DNA from: Strongyloides papillosus
Taxonomy: Eukaryota; Nematoda; Chromadorea; Rhabditida; Strongyloididae
Reading direction: 5' to 3'
Assembly (NCBI GenBank): GCA_005656395.1
Contig: SRSI01000079.1
Coordinates: 1,984,001 to 2,048,000, forward strand
Length of the DNA stretch: 64,000 nucleotides
This document shows, piece after piece, positions 1-11,858 of the stretch. The position numbers and the translations under genes are program-made. The stretch's first letter is position 1, and each line of letters begins with the position of its first letter. The notes under the pieces are model-generated. The model had not been told where the DNA came from. It ran no database searches and saw nothing but the letters and a program-made list of their open reading frames with translations.

Positions 1-1319
1 TCCAATGTAACCCCATCGTCTCTAAACAAACCACCATGACACGTAAAGATCTTCTTATTAATAAGATGACATAAAGGTAATGTACAAAATATTTCAGTGA
101 AAAATTCAGCCATCTTAGTGTTGTATTTTGCTTTAACTTCACCTTCAAAACCGTACATCTTATTCATTGAATCACATTCATGATTACCACGAGACATAAA
201 GAAGTGATTCGGATAGAGTAATTTGAAAGAGAATAGCGTAAAGATGGTTTCTACAGAGAATGATCCTCTATCAACAAAGTCACCATTAAAAAGATATGGA
301 TTCTTTTCACTCGGAAGCCCATTTATATCAAAAATATTCATCAAGTCATAAAATTGTCCATGAACATCACCACAAATTGTGAATTTCTGCTTGTCTGGAA
401 CTGTTATCTCAACAAGTGATGGAAGCTCTTTAAAATAGCGATAAATTTTAAGAAGAATCTTGTATGCATATTTGATGTGAAGTTTCTTTGTTGCTTTAAA
501 TGTTTCAATTAATTCTTTAACAAAATCAAGTGTTATTTCATCATCAAATCTTGGACCACTGTAGTCATCTTCAACTTCTAAAAACAATTAATATGAATAA
601 TAAAGTTTAAAAACTTACTTAATTGATCAACATTAATAGTATCAGCAATGTCAACCTTATCATGATCAGTACTAATGGCTAACGCAAAAGCTCTTTGTTT
701 GATAATCTTTTTACATTCATTATACTTTGATAAAGCATCTTGGTCATTAGATTTAACCTTCAAGACAGTTCCGAGATCTTTTAAAGCTTCTTCATATTTT
801 CCTAGTGCCATTTTTGTTGCAGCACGGCGATAGTATCCTTTAACATAATTTTTGTCTAGCTGAATTGCTTTATCAGCATCTTGAAGAGCAAGCCCGTAAT
901 GTTCTTTCTTAAGATAAGCAAAACTTCTATTTCCATAAAAAACAACATTAGTGTCATCTGATTCAATAGCTTTACTGTACAATTCTATGGCAATGTCATA
1001 ATTTTGTTCTACAAAAATAATGTAAGTTTAATAAAAATCCCATTGGGTTGGAAAAAGAAAACTTACTTGCAAAATAGATATTAGCTTCATCTTTTAGCTT
1101 CAATGCTCTCTCTTTGGAGTCACAGAGATTAGAAAATTTATTTGTAATTTCCTCAACCAAAACATTACACAATTCGAGATTCATTGGACGTTTAAGACGA
1201 AAAAGAATTCCGGGTTTCTTGGGTGAATTATTTTTAAAATTTAAAAAGTCAACAGACGACGAGTTCCCACTGTTTGTTTGATTTTTTTCGTTCTTAGACA
1301 TAGAATCGTTGCAAAACAT
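1..1319 (-). CDS. pph-5: Serine/threonine protein phosphatase 5 (TPR-PPP family), 5' part; truncated by window edge
   Basis: PPP5 is a cytosolic/nuclear Ser/Thr phosphatase that binds Hsp90 through N-terminal TPRs. Three exons are visible: 1319-1067, 1008-619 and 577 to beyond position 1. The introns of 58 and 41 bp have GTAAGT-type donors and TAG acceptors. Exons 1-2 encode a variable, Asn/Ser-rich N-terminus and tandem TPR helices (motifs [18 protein letters not shown] and [20 protein letters not shown]). Exon 3 begins the metallophosphatase domain, with GDVHG near 365-380, GDFVDRG near 278-300 and GNHE near 179-192, which are the metal-binding signatures of PPP enzymes. The C-terminal part of the catalytic domain lies outside the window. 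The combination of TPR and PPP domains is diagnostic for PPP5. The start at 1319 is the first Met of the open frame; an internal Met seven codons in (MSKNEKN) is an alternative. No frameshift is seen. Confidence 0.95.
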
Positions 1320-1497
1320 AATTTTTTCAAATTTTTAAAACTGTTTAGATAGATGTTAGTAGTTGATATGTAATAGTTATCAAAATTTAATATCAATTAA
1401 TAATTAGGACAATTAAAATAGTATTTTTTATGTATTAAATTTCATGTAATTAGGAGCGTAATTTGTTTGGATGTACTAATAGTTAATTAATTACACA
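1320..1497. other. AT-rich 5' flank of PPP5
   Basis: Short AT-rich spacer between the PPP5 start and the repeat element. It presumably contains the PPP5 promoter, but no motif can be singled out. Confidence 0.4.
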
Positions 1498-2605
1498 CCC
1501 AATGCATTGTAGATAGGGTCATCTTGTGTAGATCTGCACAAGACGTATCTGTTCTAGACATAAAGATATATAAAAGATGACCGCAGATCTGCACAAGATA
1601 GCCCATCTTACGACCATCTTACAGATGATAAAAGTTAAAACAATAACTGGCATTTCAAGCATTCTATCAATCCTTTTTCACCTAATTCCTACAATCTTAA
1701 CCTCCCATTCTACCTAATCTATATTGTTATCACTGTCATCTTACCTCAATTGACATTTAAACCTAACTACTCAGGGGAGGAATAGAACTCATCTCAAACT
1801 AGTAGTAAACATACACTTACCTAACTGGACTTCAGAAGTTAATTATTATTATTATAATTTAAGTACCACATTTTTTATGGTAAAAATCTAATTTTTACTA
1901 GTGTTTTTAACAGTTTTATTTTACAAAATTAATGTCAAATGTTTTTTTTTAAGCACTCACAAACATTAATATCGTTAAATGTTAAAAAAAATTAGTTATA
2001 TTCCTTAAAGTACTATTAGACTTTTTTTTTGCTTTGTTAATTTAAAAAAACAAATTTTATTCAATTTTGTGCTTTTTCTACTTTAAAAATTAAAAAATTA
2101 CTATTCTCAGAAGACGGTCATCTTGTGGCAGATCTGCAAAAGAGAGACCTCTTGTACAGATCTGCAAAAGACAGCCATCTTGTGTAGATCTGCAAAAAAC
2201 AGTTTTATCTTAGACAGATCTGCACAAGATAGTCCTATCTCAGGCAGATCTGCACAAGATGACCGTCTTATCTCAGGCAGATCTACACAAAATAATCAGT
2301 CTACTATGCGCTGGGTAAATAAATCTCTAAGAATACTATTAGACATTTTTTTTGCTTTGTTACATTAAAAATCAAATTTTACTCAATTGTATGCATTTTT
2401 TACTTTTAAAATTAAAAAATAACTATTCTCATTAGACGGCCATCTTGTGCAGATCTGTGTAAGATAGACGTCTTGTGTAGATCTGCAAAAGACAACATTA
2501 TCTTACCCAGATCTGCAGAAGATGGCCTTTTCTTACGCAGATCTGCACAAGATAGTCGTCTTATGCAGATCTACACAAGAAAATCTGTCTACAATGCATT
2601 GGGCA
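1498..2605. mobile_element. Foldback/MITE-like non-autonomous element with AGATCTGCACAAGAT subrepeats
   Basis: The two ends are inverted copies. The left end has CCCAATGCATTGTAGATAGG followed by TCTTGTGTAGATCTGC. The right end has GCAGATCTACACAAGA followed by TCTGTCTACAATGCATTGGG. Inside are many copies of a core CAGATCTGCACAAGAT, for example with GATC at 2131, 2159, 2187, 2217, 2247 and 2280 (28-33 bp period). A unit of about 310 bp (roughly 2010-2315 and 2325-2620) is tandemly duplicated, including its AT-rich spacer. No transposase is encoded; the short ORF at 2123-2368 is just the repeat read through. The right end continues to CAGGCACTG, resembling hAT termini, but no target-site duplication is recognisable. 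Superfamily is not assigned. Confidence 0.7.
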
Positions 2606-5011
2606 GGCACTGTAAAATAAAATAAAAATTTATTAATGTACTGGGTAAGTTTGATAAATATTATTAAATGATAAGTATGGTCATATATGTAGAGTAATTA
2701 ATTCATAATTACTACAAGTCATTAAGACATAAAGTGAATAATTTTTAGTTATGAATTATCTAAAAGAATAAATAAATTCTTCTCGAAGGTAGAAATTATA
2801 AGATAAATGAAATTATGTTTTTCTTGTGATGTAATTATTTATAATTATGAGGATTAATTATTGAAGCTTCCTTAACATTATGGAATAATATTATTTGAAA
2901 GGAAAATGAATTTAAAAGTGATAATAAAATAAAAGATATAATAGTTGACCTTGTAAATAAAATATGTGCTAAATGTAAAATGTTTATTTTAAATAAAAAA
3001 CAGAAAATAAAAATTGTAACATGACTTTTGTGGATGATTCATTTGTTTAATTTTTATTTAGTAAAAAAAAGATAATGATACTTAGATTACAAAAAAAATG
3101 TTTGACAATCAAATGAAAACTACCAACATTCACGTATCACTATTATATAATATTTTGTTTAAAAGTAACAAAAAAAATATATTAAAACAAAATATTCATA
3201 GTTAAATAAAAAGTGAACAATATTCAAAAAAAATTAAAGTAAAAATAAAAAGAGCTATGAGTATAAATATAACATTCAATTTTTATTATTTTTTTTACTA
3301 ATAGACAACTAGAATTATTTAAGTTTATTAAGTATTACTTCATCTGATAAATGAGAAGGGTATATGAATTATGTCAAATTTTTACATAATTTTTAGTACA
3401 ATTTATTAGTTAGTTGTCTTTTAATATTAAATATCATTTTTTAATTTTATAAATAATATTTTTACCATCGTTTAAGATTAAAACATATAACAAAAATAAA
3501 TGTAAAAACTAATGCTTTAAAGTACAAAGTTATTTATGCGCATTATCATTATATTTATTATTATTTATAAAAATACATTAGAAAAAGCATAAAAATAAAA
3601 ATAAATCGAAGTTTTTGTTCAAAAAATGAAATAAAAAATGTTCAATAGAGTAATAGCATTGAAATTTATGATTTTACGACTTTATTCTTCAAAATCTCTT
3701 AAAAGTAGTTGGTTTTGAAGATTTGTGTCTTTAAAAGGATGTTATTTGATTTGAAAAAAGTTATCTTTATAATCAATATTTAACTTTGTTGATTTTGTAA
3801 TATTTATTCAAAAAAGCGCGTATTGTGAATGCTACTATCTCAAGAATGGTTATATAGTCCTCTACTTGAATAAGTAGTTGATAATTTCCAGTAAAATCTA
3901 CCAGGAGCCATTTTTTTATCTTCAAAACATTTTTTGACAGTAACTTTTTTTTCGTACTTTAAAATTGAATAATTTGTCATTCTAAAGTGTTATTCTTAGA
4001 AAAATTATCAACATAATAGTGAACCAACTACATTACATAAAATAGTATAAGAACATGTCAAAATTGGATAAAATTTACTCGTTATGCTATTTATAAATTA
4101 TTTAAAATAAAAATATCCTATAACGTATTTACCTGGTTAAGAAGGATGATAAAAGTAAAACAAAGTTTATAATAAAACTAAACAGTAAAACTGGTATTGT
4201 TTTATACCTTTAATTTATCGTTATATATACTCATTGAACATATATAAAATTCATTTTCTCGAAAAAATAAAAATTTACGTTATAATAAAATAATACAAAT
4301 ATATAACCATTAAAAAATTAGCATTTAATATTTATAAAAAAACATGTTATTTAAATTTTAAAAACAATTATCTTTATTTTATATTTCATTTTCCTTTGTT
4401 TTTTTATAATTAAATTTTCTAAAATTTAAAAATAAATTTGATATAAAAAATCTTTTTCAAGTCCTTTTTATTTTCCTTTACAATTTATTTTATTTCATAG
4501 GAAAATAATTATATTCACATATAATGTATTTTCAATATATAAAATAGAATAAAGAAAAATATTGAAATACGCTCACTTTTTTTAAAAGAAATTTCCTTCA
4601 CTACATCTATAAATAAATGTTTTTTTTTGTTTATATGTTTAAACTATTAATATATCGATTATTTCATCCTTTCCTCCTTTATTGACAGCCTGGTCATACT
4701 TGTTTTTTTCCAAATTTCATCATATGAATTTTTTACCCCCTAACTTTTCATATTTAATAACTCCTTTTAATGTATATATTTTTTAAAAAAAAAATATAGT
4801 ATTGCTACCAAATATGAAGTATACTTTTGAAATATGTTTACTCTGTAATTTATGTGTTGTTTGACAATCATTTAAAAGTTTTTAATAATTCCTTTTCAGA
4901 TATAAATAAATAGTACAATAAAGTAATATACCACAATCTTTTGTATAGAATTTTTTCTATAACACAGGGAGTGTAAATGCTGTTAAGATAAAGAGACAGT
5001 CATACCCAAGC
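2606..5011. other. AT-rich intergenic region, 5' flank of the exchanger gene
   Basis: No ORF with coding character on either strand. Poly-A/T runs dominate. A pyrimidine-rich tract ending in AACACAG at about 4961-4967 lies 45 bp before the exchanger ATG. It could be a trans-splice (spliced leader) or 5' UTR splice acceptor; this is inference. Confidence 0.5.
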
Positions 5012-7001
5012 ATGGCTTATCAATTCAAAACATCATTTTCCTCTTTATCAACTATTATTGTAAAGAGCAAATCTGTATTTAGTTTGTTATTATTAATGTC
5101 TCTAATAAATGAAAGTTATGGAGTAAAAAACACCAATGATTTAGAGTACTATGCTGAAAAAAGATCCCAAATAACGCATCATGCCGATGCTACAATAATG
5201 CTATTTTTTGTTACGCTTATGATTATTTCCGTACTAACAGCATGGTTTTTTAAGTATCATCGATTTAGATTTGTTCATGAAACTGGACTTATTTTAATAT
5301 ATGGATTGATATTTGGATTTGTATTACGTTCCTGGCCAATACTTCATGTTGATACAACAACTATGAATGTTGTAGCTAAAGATGAAGGTACAAATATAAC
5401 TAATCCACCTGATTATTTAAGATTTCCCGTTAAAAGAATAAATGCAACACCATTAAATTTTTATTATGAAATTGTTGAAGGTTTCTTTGGTGATACACAA
5501 CCTGAAGCTTTAAGAAGAGTTGAATTAAAAGTTATGTTTTCACCGGAGATGTTTTTTAATGTATTACTACCACCAATTATATTCAATGCTGGTTATTCTT
5601 TAAAAAAGGTAATTTTTCCTATTATATATATGTTTATTTGTTTTTTAGAATCATTTTTTTCGTAATATTGGATCCATTTTAACGTTTGTTTTTATTGGGA
5701 CAACAGTATCAACATTTATCATTGGTTATATAATGTCAATATTTTGCTTTTTATGTCAAATTAATATATCTCTTCAAGATTTACTCTTTTTTGGAGCACT
5801 CCTTTCGGCCACAGATCCAATAACAGTTTTATCAATCTTTTCTGAGCTTGGTGTTGAGCCGGATATTTATGCCTTAGTATTTGGTGAATCAGCTCTTAAT
5901 GATGCTGTAGCAATTGTATTAGCTAACACGATAGAAAAGTTTTCACCTGGTACCAATTCATTTGAATTGTACCATGTTGGTGGATGTTTATCTGAATTTG
6001 TTATTGTCTTTTTTGGATCATGCTTCTTAGGATGTGGTATTGGATGTATAAATGCTTTAATAACAAAGTTTACACAACTTAATGATCATCCACTATTTGA
6101 AACTTCAATATTTATGCTTTTATCATATTTTTCATTTTTACTTGCTGAAACAGTAGAATTAACAGGAATTGTATCGGTCCTATTTTGTGGAATAACTCAA
6201 GCACATTATACATTTAATAATTTAAGCAAAGAATCTAAAGTTAATACAAAAACCTTCTTCTCAACAGTTAGTTTCTTGGCTGAATCCTTCATTTTTCTTT
6301 ATATTGGAGTATCATTTTTTGCTGAAAAGGGATTAAAAACAAACTTTATTTTTACACTTTGCTCAACACTCTCAATGTTATTAGGTAGAGCAGCATTCAT
6401 TTATCCAGTTTCAAGTATTATTAATATTAAAAGAACACCAAAGATATCAAAGTCTTACCAACATATGTTATTTTTTTCTGGATTACGTGGTGCTATGGCA
6501 TTTGCCATTGCTTCAAGAAACACCTCAACTGAAGCAAGGCAGATAATGTGTACATCAACATCATTAATTGTTATATCAACAGTTCTTATTAATGGATCAT
6601 TAACAGCCTTTATGATTGACTTCTTAGGTATTAAACATGGTGAAGAAATAAAAAAAGAAGAAAAAGAGTACGATGATGGAATGTTAAGTGGTAGAAATCC
6701 ATGGGATAAGTCATATGTACCGAGAAAATGGTATAATTTTGATGCTATGTATATGAAACCCTTCCTTACTCATTCAACGCCAACGTTAATGGATACTCTA
6801 CCAAGATGTTTCTTTTTCATTGCTAAAACTTTTACTTCATCAAAACAACTAGAAAAATATCGTGAACCAATACCCAGTGATGAAATAAAATCATTAACAG
6901 ATGACACAACAATAGATCAAATAGTTCGTGTAAACTTAAATAATTCTTCTTTTACAAACTCGGTGTATAATGATAAACCAAATACGTCTACAATTATGTA
7001 A
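5012..7001 (+). CDS. nhx-5: Endosomal-type Na+/H+ exchanger (CPA1, NHE6/7/9 subfamily)
   Basis: This is a multi-pass cation/proton antiporter expected in endosomal/Golgi membranes, where NHE6/7/9 relatives leak protons to set luminal pH. There are two exons, 5012-5608 and 5649-7001, with a 40-bp intron (GTAATT...TTTTAG), giving 649 residues. The N-terminus has a hydrophobic segment (about residues 18-37). The inhibitor-binding region [19 protein letters not shown] sits at about 180-199 across the exon junction. The core transport segment has [20 protein letters not shown] (about 248-267) and then [14 protein letters not shown] (about 277-290), including the Asn-Asp pair typical of electroneutral exchangers. 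[13 protein letters not shown] lies further on. These strings fit NHE6/7/9 better than plasma-membrane NHE1-5. The tail is short and polar. The start was chosen as the first Met of the frame. Intact. Confidence 0.94.
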
Positions 7002-7152
7002 AATGACAAATAGTACTATAAATAATTAATTATTATATAATAACATTTTAATTATCTACAATATTACATAAACGTTTAGTAACTTCATTTATTTATTCAA
7101 TAAATTTTACTATTTTAAATGATACAGTAAAAAAGTGTATGAAAACGTTTTC

Positions 7153-7562
7153 TTATTCATGATATTTTTCTGAATGATCCTCTAAAGCTTTCAACATCTC
7201 TTCATTACGTTTTATTGCTTCTTCATGTTTCTTTGACTGTTCTTTAGCTGCTTCAATTTCTTTAACTAAATGATCACGCATTTTTTTCAATTGTTCATTA
7301 TTCTAAAAAGTCACATGTCGAATGTTAAAAAAAAGTAAAAAAAATTAAGTAAACAACATACTAATTTATGGAAATATTCTGCTTCACGAGCAGCTTCCAA
7401 CTTTCCAAATGCACCTCCACCTTCTCTAATGGAACCTCCAGCTCCACCGCCATGACCTAAACCTGAACCAGGACCAGAACCAATACTACCAGGTAACATT
7501 CTTAGAATATTGTAATTAATAACACGACTAGTTGTTCTACCAACTTTTTGGAGAAGCATCAT
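7153..7562 (-). CDS. mai-2: Mitochondrial ATP synthase inhibitor IF1 (MAI-2-like), copy A
   Basis: IF1 binds the F1 sector of ATP synthase and blocks ATP hydrolysis when the membrane potential collapses. Exon 1 is 7562-7362 and exon 2 is 7302-7153, with a 59-bp intron, giving 116 residues. The N-terminus is basic and aliphatic, as expected for a matrix-targeting peptide, followed by a Gly-rich stretch (about 25-50). The inhibitory segment is GGGAFGKLEAAREAEYFHKL, and the C-terminus is a long charged coiled coil (NNEQLKKMRDHLVKEIEAAK onward, ending HSEKYHE) that dimerises the protein. The splice junction falls exactly at the segment/coiled-coil boundary, as in copy B 820 bp away. The 3' end converges with the exchanger gene (151 bp between stop codons). 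Confidence 0.92.
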
Positions 7563-8381
7563 TTACTAAAAAACACTTTGATAACAATACTTTCTAAAGT
7601 TATTATATACTACTACTTTCGAAGTTGAGTATAAAAATTACTACAAATAATAATTAATTTAGTTAAATAAAAAAAACATCTATATATATTTTTTTCTAAC
7701 TATAATTATAACTTATAGAAATGATATAATCTATTAACTGATATTCTGTGCATAAAAAATAATAACAATATTTGACATTGCTAACGATAAATTTGTTATT
7801 ATATAATAAAATTGATAAACAAATCAAAAAGCAAAAAACATGTATGTTAAGGACATTATTAGAAAATGTACTATTTGTTGAACAGCAATTTTCATGATAA
7901 TGATTAACGCTAAATATAGCTTGCAATCTAACAGTTTTATTTAATCAAACTAATAACACTTATAAATCACTTTAACATTATAACTTTTAACAAGGTTCAT
8001 CACTATTCTTAATAGTCATTGTATAAAATAAACGATAGAACCAGAAAATCACAGTTAAAGGATATTTTTCCCCTGATTTAAAATCGATGAAAATACTTGC
8101 AAAAACAACGTGCATCTACGAATGATAAAAAGACGACTATTTATCATTTTCATTTAGTACATAATCACTGTTGTATTCTTTGATCTATTTTGAATACCAC
8201 TGTTATTGTATCAACATTTAGATTAGATAAACACATTTAGTTATCTTATTTTTCACTTAAAGCTAAGATATTTAATAAATACTTTTATTACTTTACTCAG
8301 TTAGATCTTAAGAATTAACAATGTAAAAATAATAAAACCAAAAACTACTATTCTATTTTTTTCTAAAAGCCGTAAGAGCAT
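7563..8381. other. Intergenic region between the two IF1 genes
   Basis: AT-rich. It must hold the promoter of IF1 copy A. The only open frame (7696-7926 minus, 76 aa) has no domain or coding character and is not accepted as a gene. Confidence 0.5.
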
Positions 8382-8731
8382 TTATTCTTTGTATTCCTTA
8401 ACAGCAGCTTCAAGTTCTTTTAATTTCTCTTCATGACGCTTGATGGCAGCTTCGTGTTGTTCGGCATGTTTCTTGTGATTTTCAATCTCTTGTCTCAAGT
8501 GATCATGCATTTTTTTAAGTTGCTCTTTTTGCTAAAAGTAAATATTACGCTTTTGTTGTAACCTCTATAACTTACTAAATTGTGGAAGTATTGCTCCTCT
8601 CTGGCTTTTCCCATTTCAGCAAAAGCACCACCGGCTTGTCTAATACTTCCAGATCCACCGGAACCTGGCTTGCTGCAAAACATTCTAACAGCTGTGAGAG
8701 GGGCAGATGTTCTAGCACAATTAGTAAACAT
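8382..8731 (-). CDS. Mitochondrial ATP synthase inhibitor IF1 (MAI family), copy B
   Basis: Paralogue of the neighbouring IF1 gene, in the same orientation. Exon 1 is 8731-8576 and exon 2 is 8531-8382, with a 44-bp intron (GTAAG...TTTTAG), giving 101 residues. It has a short targeting-like N-terminus, a Gly/Ser linker, the inhibitory core GGAFAEMGKAREEQYFHNL, then a coiled coil (QKEQLKKMHDHLRQEIENHK onward, rich in His) ending EAAVKEYKE. Histidines in the coiled coil are associated in IF1 with pH-dependent oligomerisation; here they are more numerous than in copy A. Intron position and exon 2 length (150 nt) match copy A exactly, which supports tandem duplication. Intact. Confidence 0.92.
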
Positions 8732-9765
8732 TTTAGATTATTCTAAAAAGAATCTAGTTTAATTTTGAAATAGAGTGTTAATTTTTCAAGAAATTTCGTC
8801 GCTACTCTTGGTAAAATATATCCATCCCAACTACTTCATAACATGGAAAGAGTGATAAGAACGTATGAAATCACAGAACATAGAATTAAAAAACAATGAT
8901 AGTGACAAGAATGTTAAAAATTACACAAAGACACATGTAGGAAAAAAATTTTAAAACAGACATAATCGATAAAATTCAAATAATTTAAATGATAAGAAAA
9001 GAGTAAATAGCAAAATTGGATGACAAAAAACTATCCACTTTATCTAGGTTCCATATTCAAAAAGGTAACTGATAATCATGGTACTACTACAATTGTAAAA
9101 TGTCTAAAGGTCCATTACAAAACAAGTAGTTGGAAGGACGAACCTAGAAGGAAACCTAAATGGAATTTCTCAGAAATTACAAGGTCGTTCTTGAAACTTG
9201 CTCTGTTGTAAAATGTGTATATGTATTTCCAGATAGGAGTACTTTGTGGAGGACTGTTAAGAATGTCTTATTAAAAATACACCTTCATAGACGCTTCTCC
9301 AAGAATGGGGAACTTGAATTTTTATGTTGACGAAAGTTTAGCTATGAGTTAGATGTTTAAAGCAATTGGTGGCGTGAGTCATTAACATTTAATATAAATC
9401 ACTTTTATATTGATATTTGAAGGTTTAATTAAGATTAGTAGACTCAAAATGTTTAACTGATAAGGTACTCTTGTAGAGAACATAATGGATGTGGGATAAC
9501 TTTTGTAGTCCACGAGGCTGTACTCCTATGTAGAAAATTTGTGCATTTACATTACAATAGAAAGACATTCAAGAACGAGACTCTTCTTATCAATAATCAT
9601 TTTGTAAATAGCAAAATTTCGGAGAATTTTAAGAAATAACAGTATTAAATGGTAAAATAAGTAATTTTTATCGTTTCTACTTATAAATGCAATTTTGCAA
9701 GAATAATTATTTTAAATATTTCGGTGTTGTTCTTTTTTCGTCATTTATATTCATGAAAAAAGAAA
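8732..9765. other. Intergenic region with a possible decayed Tc1-like transposase relic (about 9020-9330)
   Basis: The plus strand at 9020-9211 reads a 63-aa frame with HTH/linker-like character (TTTIVKCLKVHYKT then KDEPRRKPKW). A second frame, about 9220-9310, reads STLWRTVKNVLLKIHLHRRF. The order HTH, proline/arginine linker, then a TVRR-like helix is that of Tc1-type transposases. There are stops and frameshifts, no catalytic triad and no TIRs, so the assignment is weak. Confidence 0.25.
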
Positions 9766-10552
9766 TCACTTTGTTTCAAAAGAAACTTCTGTACCAAGAA
9801 CACCCATACAATAATAGAAAAGGTAGGAGAAATCAACAAGCATTTGAACACCACCAAGTACATATTCATTCGTAGCAAGTTGGTTACAACGATCTTTTGT
9901 TGAAATTGATTGTGTATCAACAACAATGTAAGCACAAGATAATAAGAAACCTCCTAAAGAGCATAAATGTCTTGGATTGGAAGTATCCATAACCTTGGAA
10001 AAGATAAACGAAAGAATTGACACAATCGCAAAAATAATTGTTAATATGATAAGTGATTTCATGTAAATTGTGAAATCCTTCTCACTTTTGCAAGCTATTG
10101 CTGATATGATAATTGATACGATAATTGAAATGAACATTGAATTGACGTTTATTTCAAGTGTGTACCAAGATGACTCAACAGCAATCAAAAATCCGAGTGA
10201 TGCAGCCTATAAAATTATAATTTATTATAAAGTATTTTATAAAATATACCAGTAAGAATCCAGCAATATAATTAATGCCTCTTGTGAATCTAATTTTCTC
10301 TGATTTAATTATAGCAACATAGATAGTAAAAAATATAGTCAAAGAAATAATAGAAAACATTTCATGTTGTTGATTAAAGAGAATTTCTAGTTCATTATTT
10401 TTAGTGATAAAAAATATGGTAATTGCTGTAAAAGCAAGAAACATCAAAGTATGGCAAATTGTTTTCCTGAGAAATGTTACCCTACTGAGAAGTGGGTATT
10501 TAGAATTTTTTTCATCTTTATTTCGATAAAGAAATTCTTGTGGTGAAGTCAT
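9766..10552 (-). CDS. TMBIM/lifeguard (Bax inhibitor-1 family) membrane protein, copy A
   Basis: Seven-helix ER/Golgi membrane protein of the BI-1/TMBIM family, whose members act as Ca2+ leak channels and modulate cell death. Exon 1 is 10552-10250 and exon 2 is 10206-9766, with a 43-bp intron, giving 247 residues. A short basic cytosolic N-terminus is followed by alternating hydrophobic helices. Late in the protein come MDTSNPRHLCSLGGFLLSCA, YIVVDTQ and YVLGGVQMLVDF, matching the family pattern of VVDTQ followed by an acidic-to-hydrophobic last pair of helices. The C-terminus is short (GTEVSFETK). The next gene upstream is a close paralogue with identical exon 2 length, so they arose by tandem duplication. 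Confidence 0.88.
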
Positions 10553-10889
10553 GAATATTATAATTATGACAGCAAGCTAATATGTGGCTTTTGTGTAATT
10601 AAACATGCAATAAAATTTTGACGTCATTGGTGGTCGTTTTAGGAGTACATATATTCGTTTTTGAATAACAAATGTAGAAGAAATATTTAAAAAATAGTGC
10701 AAAAAAGGAATTAAAGACTTTATTCATTGTTTTCGAGCAAATAAATACGTATTCCTAGAATTATTATATCACGATATTATGTATTTTTATACAATTGTTT
10801 ACAAGAAATCTACTATAAACATTTTATATTTTCTATACTTCATAAACACCTTTTAAATCTTCATAAAAAAGTGCCAATTAAATAATAAA

Positions 10890-11858
10890 TTATTCCGTAT
10901 TAATAAAAGTACCTGTACCAATGACACCCATACAGTAATAAAAAAGATATGAAAAATCGACGAACATCTGAACACCCCCAAGTACATATTCATTTGTAGC
11001 GAGTTGATTGTAACGATCTTTAGTTGAAATTGACTGAGTATCAACAGCAATGTAAGCACAAGATAATAAGAAACCTGCGAGGCAATAGAAATGTCTTAAC
11101 ATCGAGGTATCAATGATTTTTGAAAGAATAAACAGTAAACAGGCAGCTATCATGAAAATAAAAGTCGATATAATGAGTTTATTCATGTGAACCGTAAGAT
11201 CCCGTTTAACAGTAAATGCTATTGAAGAGATGGTAACTGCTACGATGCATGAAATAAATATTGAATTGATATTTGTTGATGGTGTATACCAGGATGATTC
11301 AACAGCTATTAGGAAACCTAGTGATATAGTCTAGAAATATTTATATGAAGTTTGGAAAGCAACAACCAACTATTAACATACCAATAAGAAAGCAGCAATA
11401 TAATTAATACCCTTCATAAATCTAATTTGTTCCAGCGTAATAATAATCCCATAAATAGTTAGAAAAACAAATAATGAAATTAAAGAGAACAATTGATGTT
11501 GTTGATTAAGAATAACTTTCCAATCGCTATTTGATATAATAGCTAAAGTGGTAATAGTTGTAAAAAATAGAAATAAAAAGGTATGGTAGATAGTTTTTCT
11601 AAAAAATTTAGTTCTACTTGATAAGGAATAAATGACAGTCCGTTCGTTGTTCCTGCTCATTTTACTATCACAAAAAACTCCTTTCCACTCCTTTTTATTA
11701 TTCCTTAGATACGCCTCTTTCTTGGGTTTTGTATTCTGCAAAAAAAAGAATTCATTCTTAGGAAAATCGTCGTCATCTTTTTTATTATCTCTTGTTTCAA
11801 GTAGCATATTTTGTAAAGAAGTTGTTGAGGGGAGACGCATAGAAATAGTCGTAGACAT
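10890..11858 (-). CDS. TMBIM/lifeguard (Bax inhibitor-1 family) membrane protein, copy B
   Basis: Exon 1 is 11858-11382 and exon 2 is 11330-10890, with a 51-bp intron, giving 305 residues. Exon 2 is the same length (441 nt) as in copy A and shares blocks such as ESSWYT, CAYIAVDTQSISTKDRYNQL and YVLGGVQMFVDFSYLFYYC. The difference is an N-terminal cytosolic extension of roughly 65 residues, rich in Asp/Lys/Asn, absent from copy A. A Met at about residue 67 (MSRNNER, near 11660) would give a protein the size of copy A, so the true start is uncertain. Seven hydrophobic segments are visible. Function is inferred from family membership only. Confidence 0.86.

Noticed and set aside
7696..7926. 76-aa ORF between the IF1 genes
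   Set aside because: Composition of random AT-rich DNA; no motif, no splice context.
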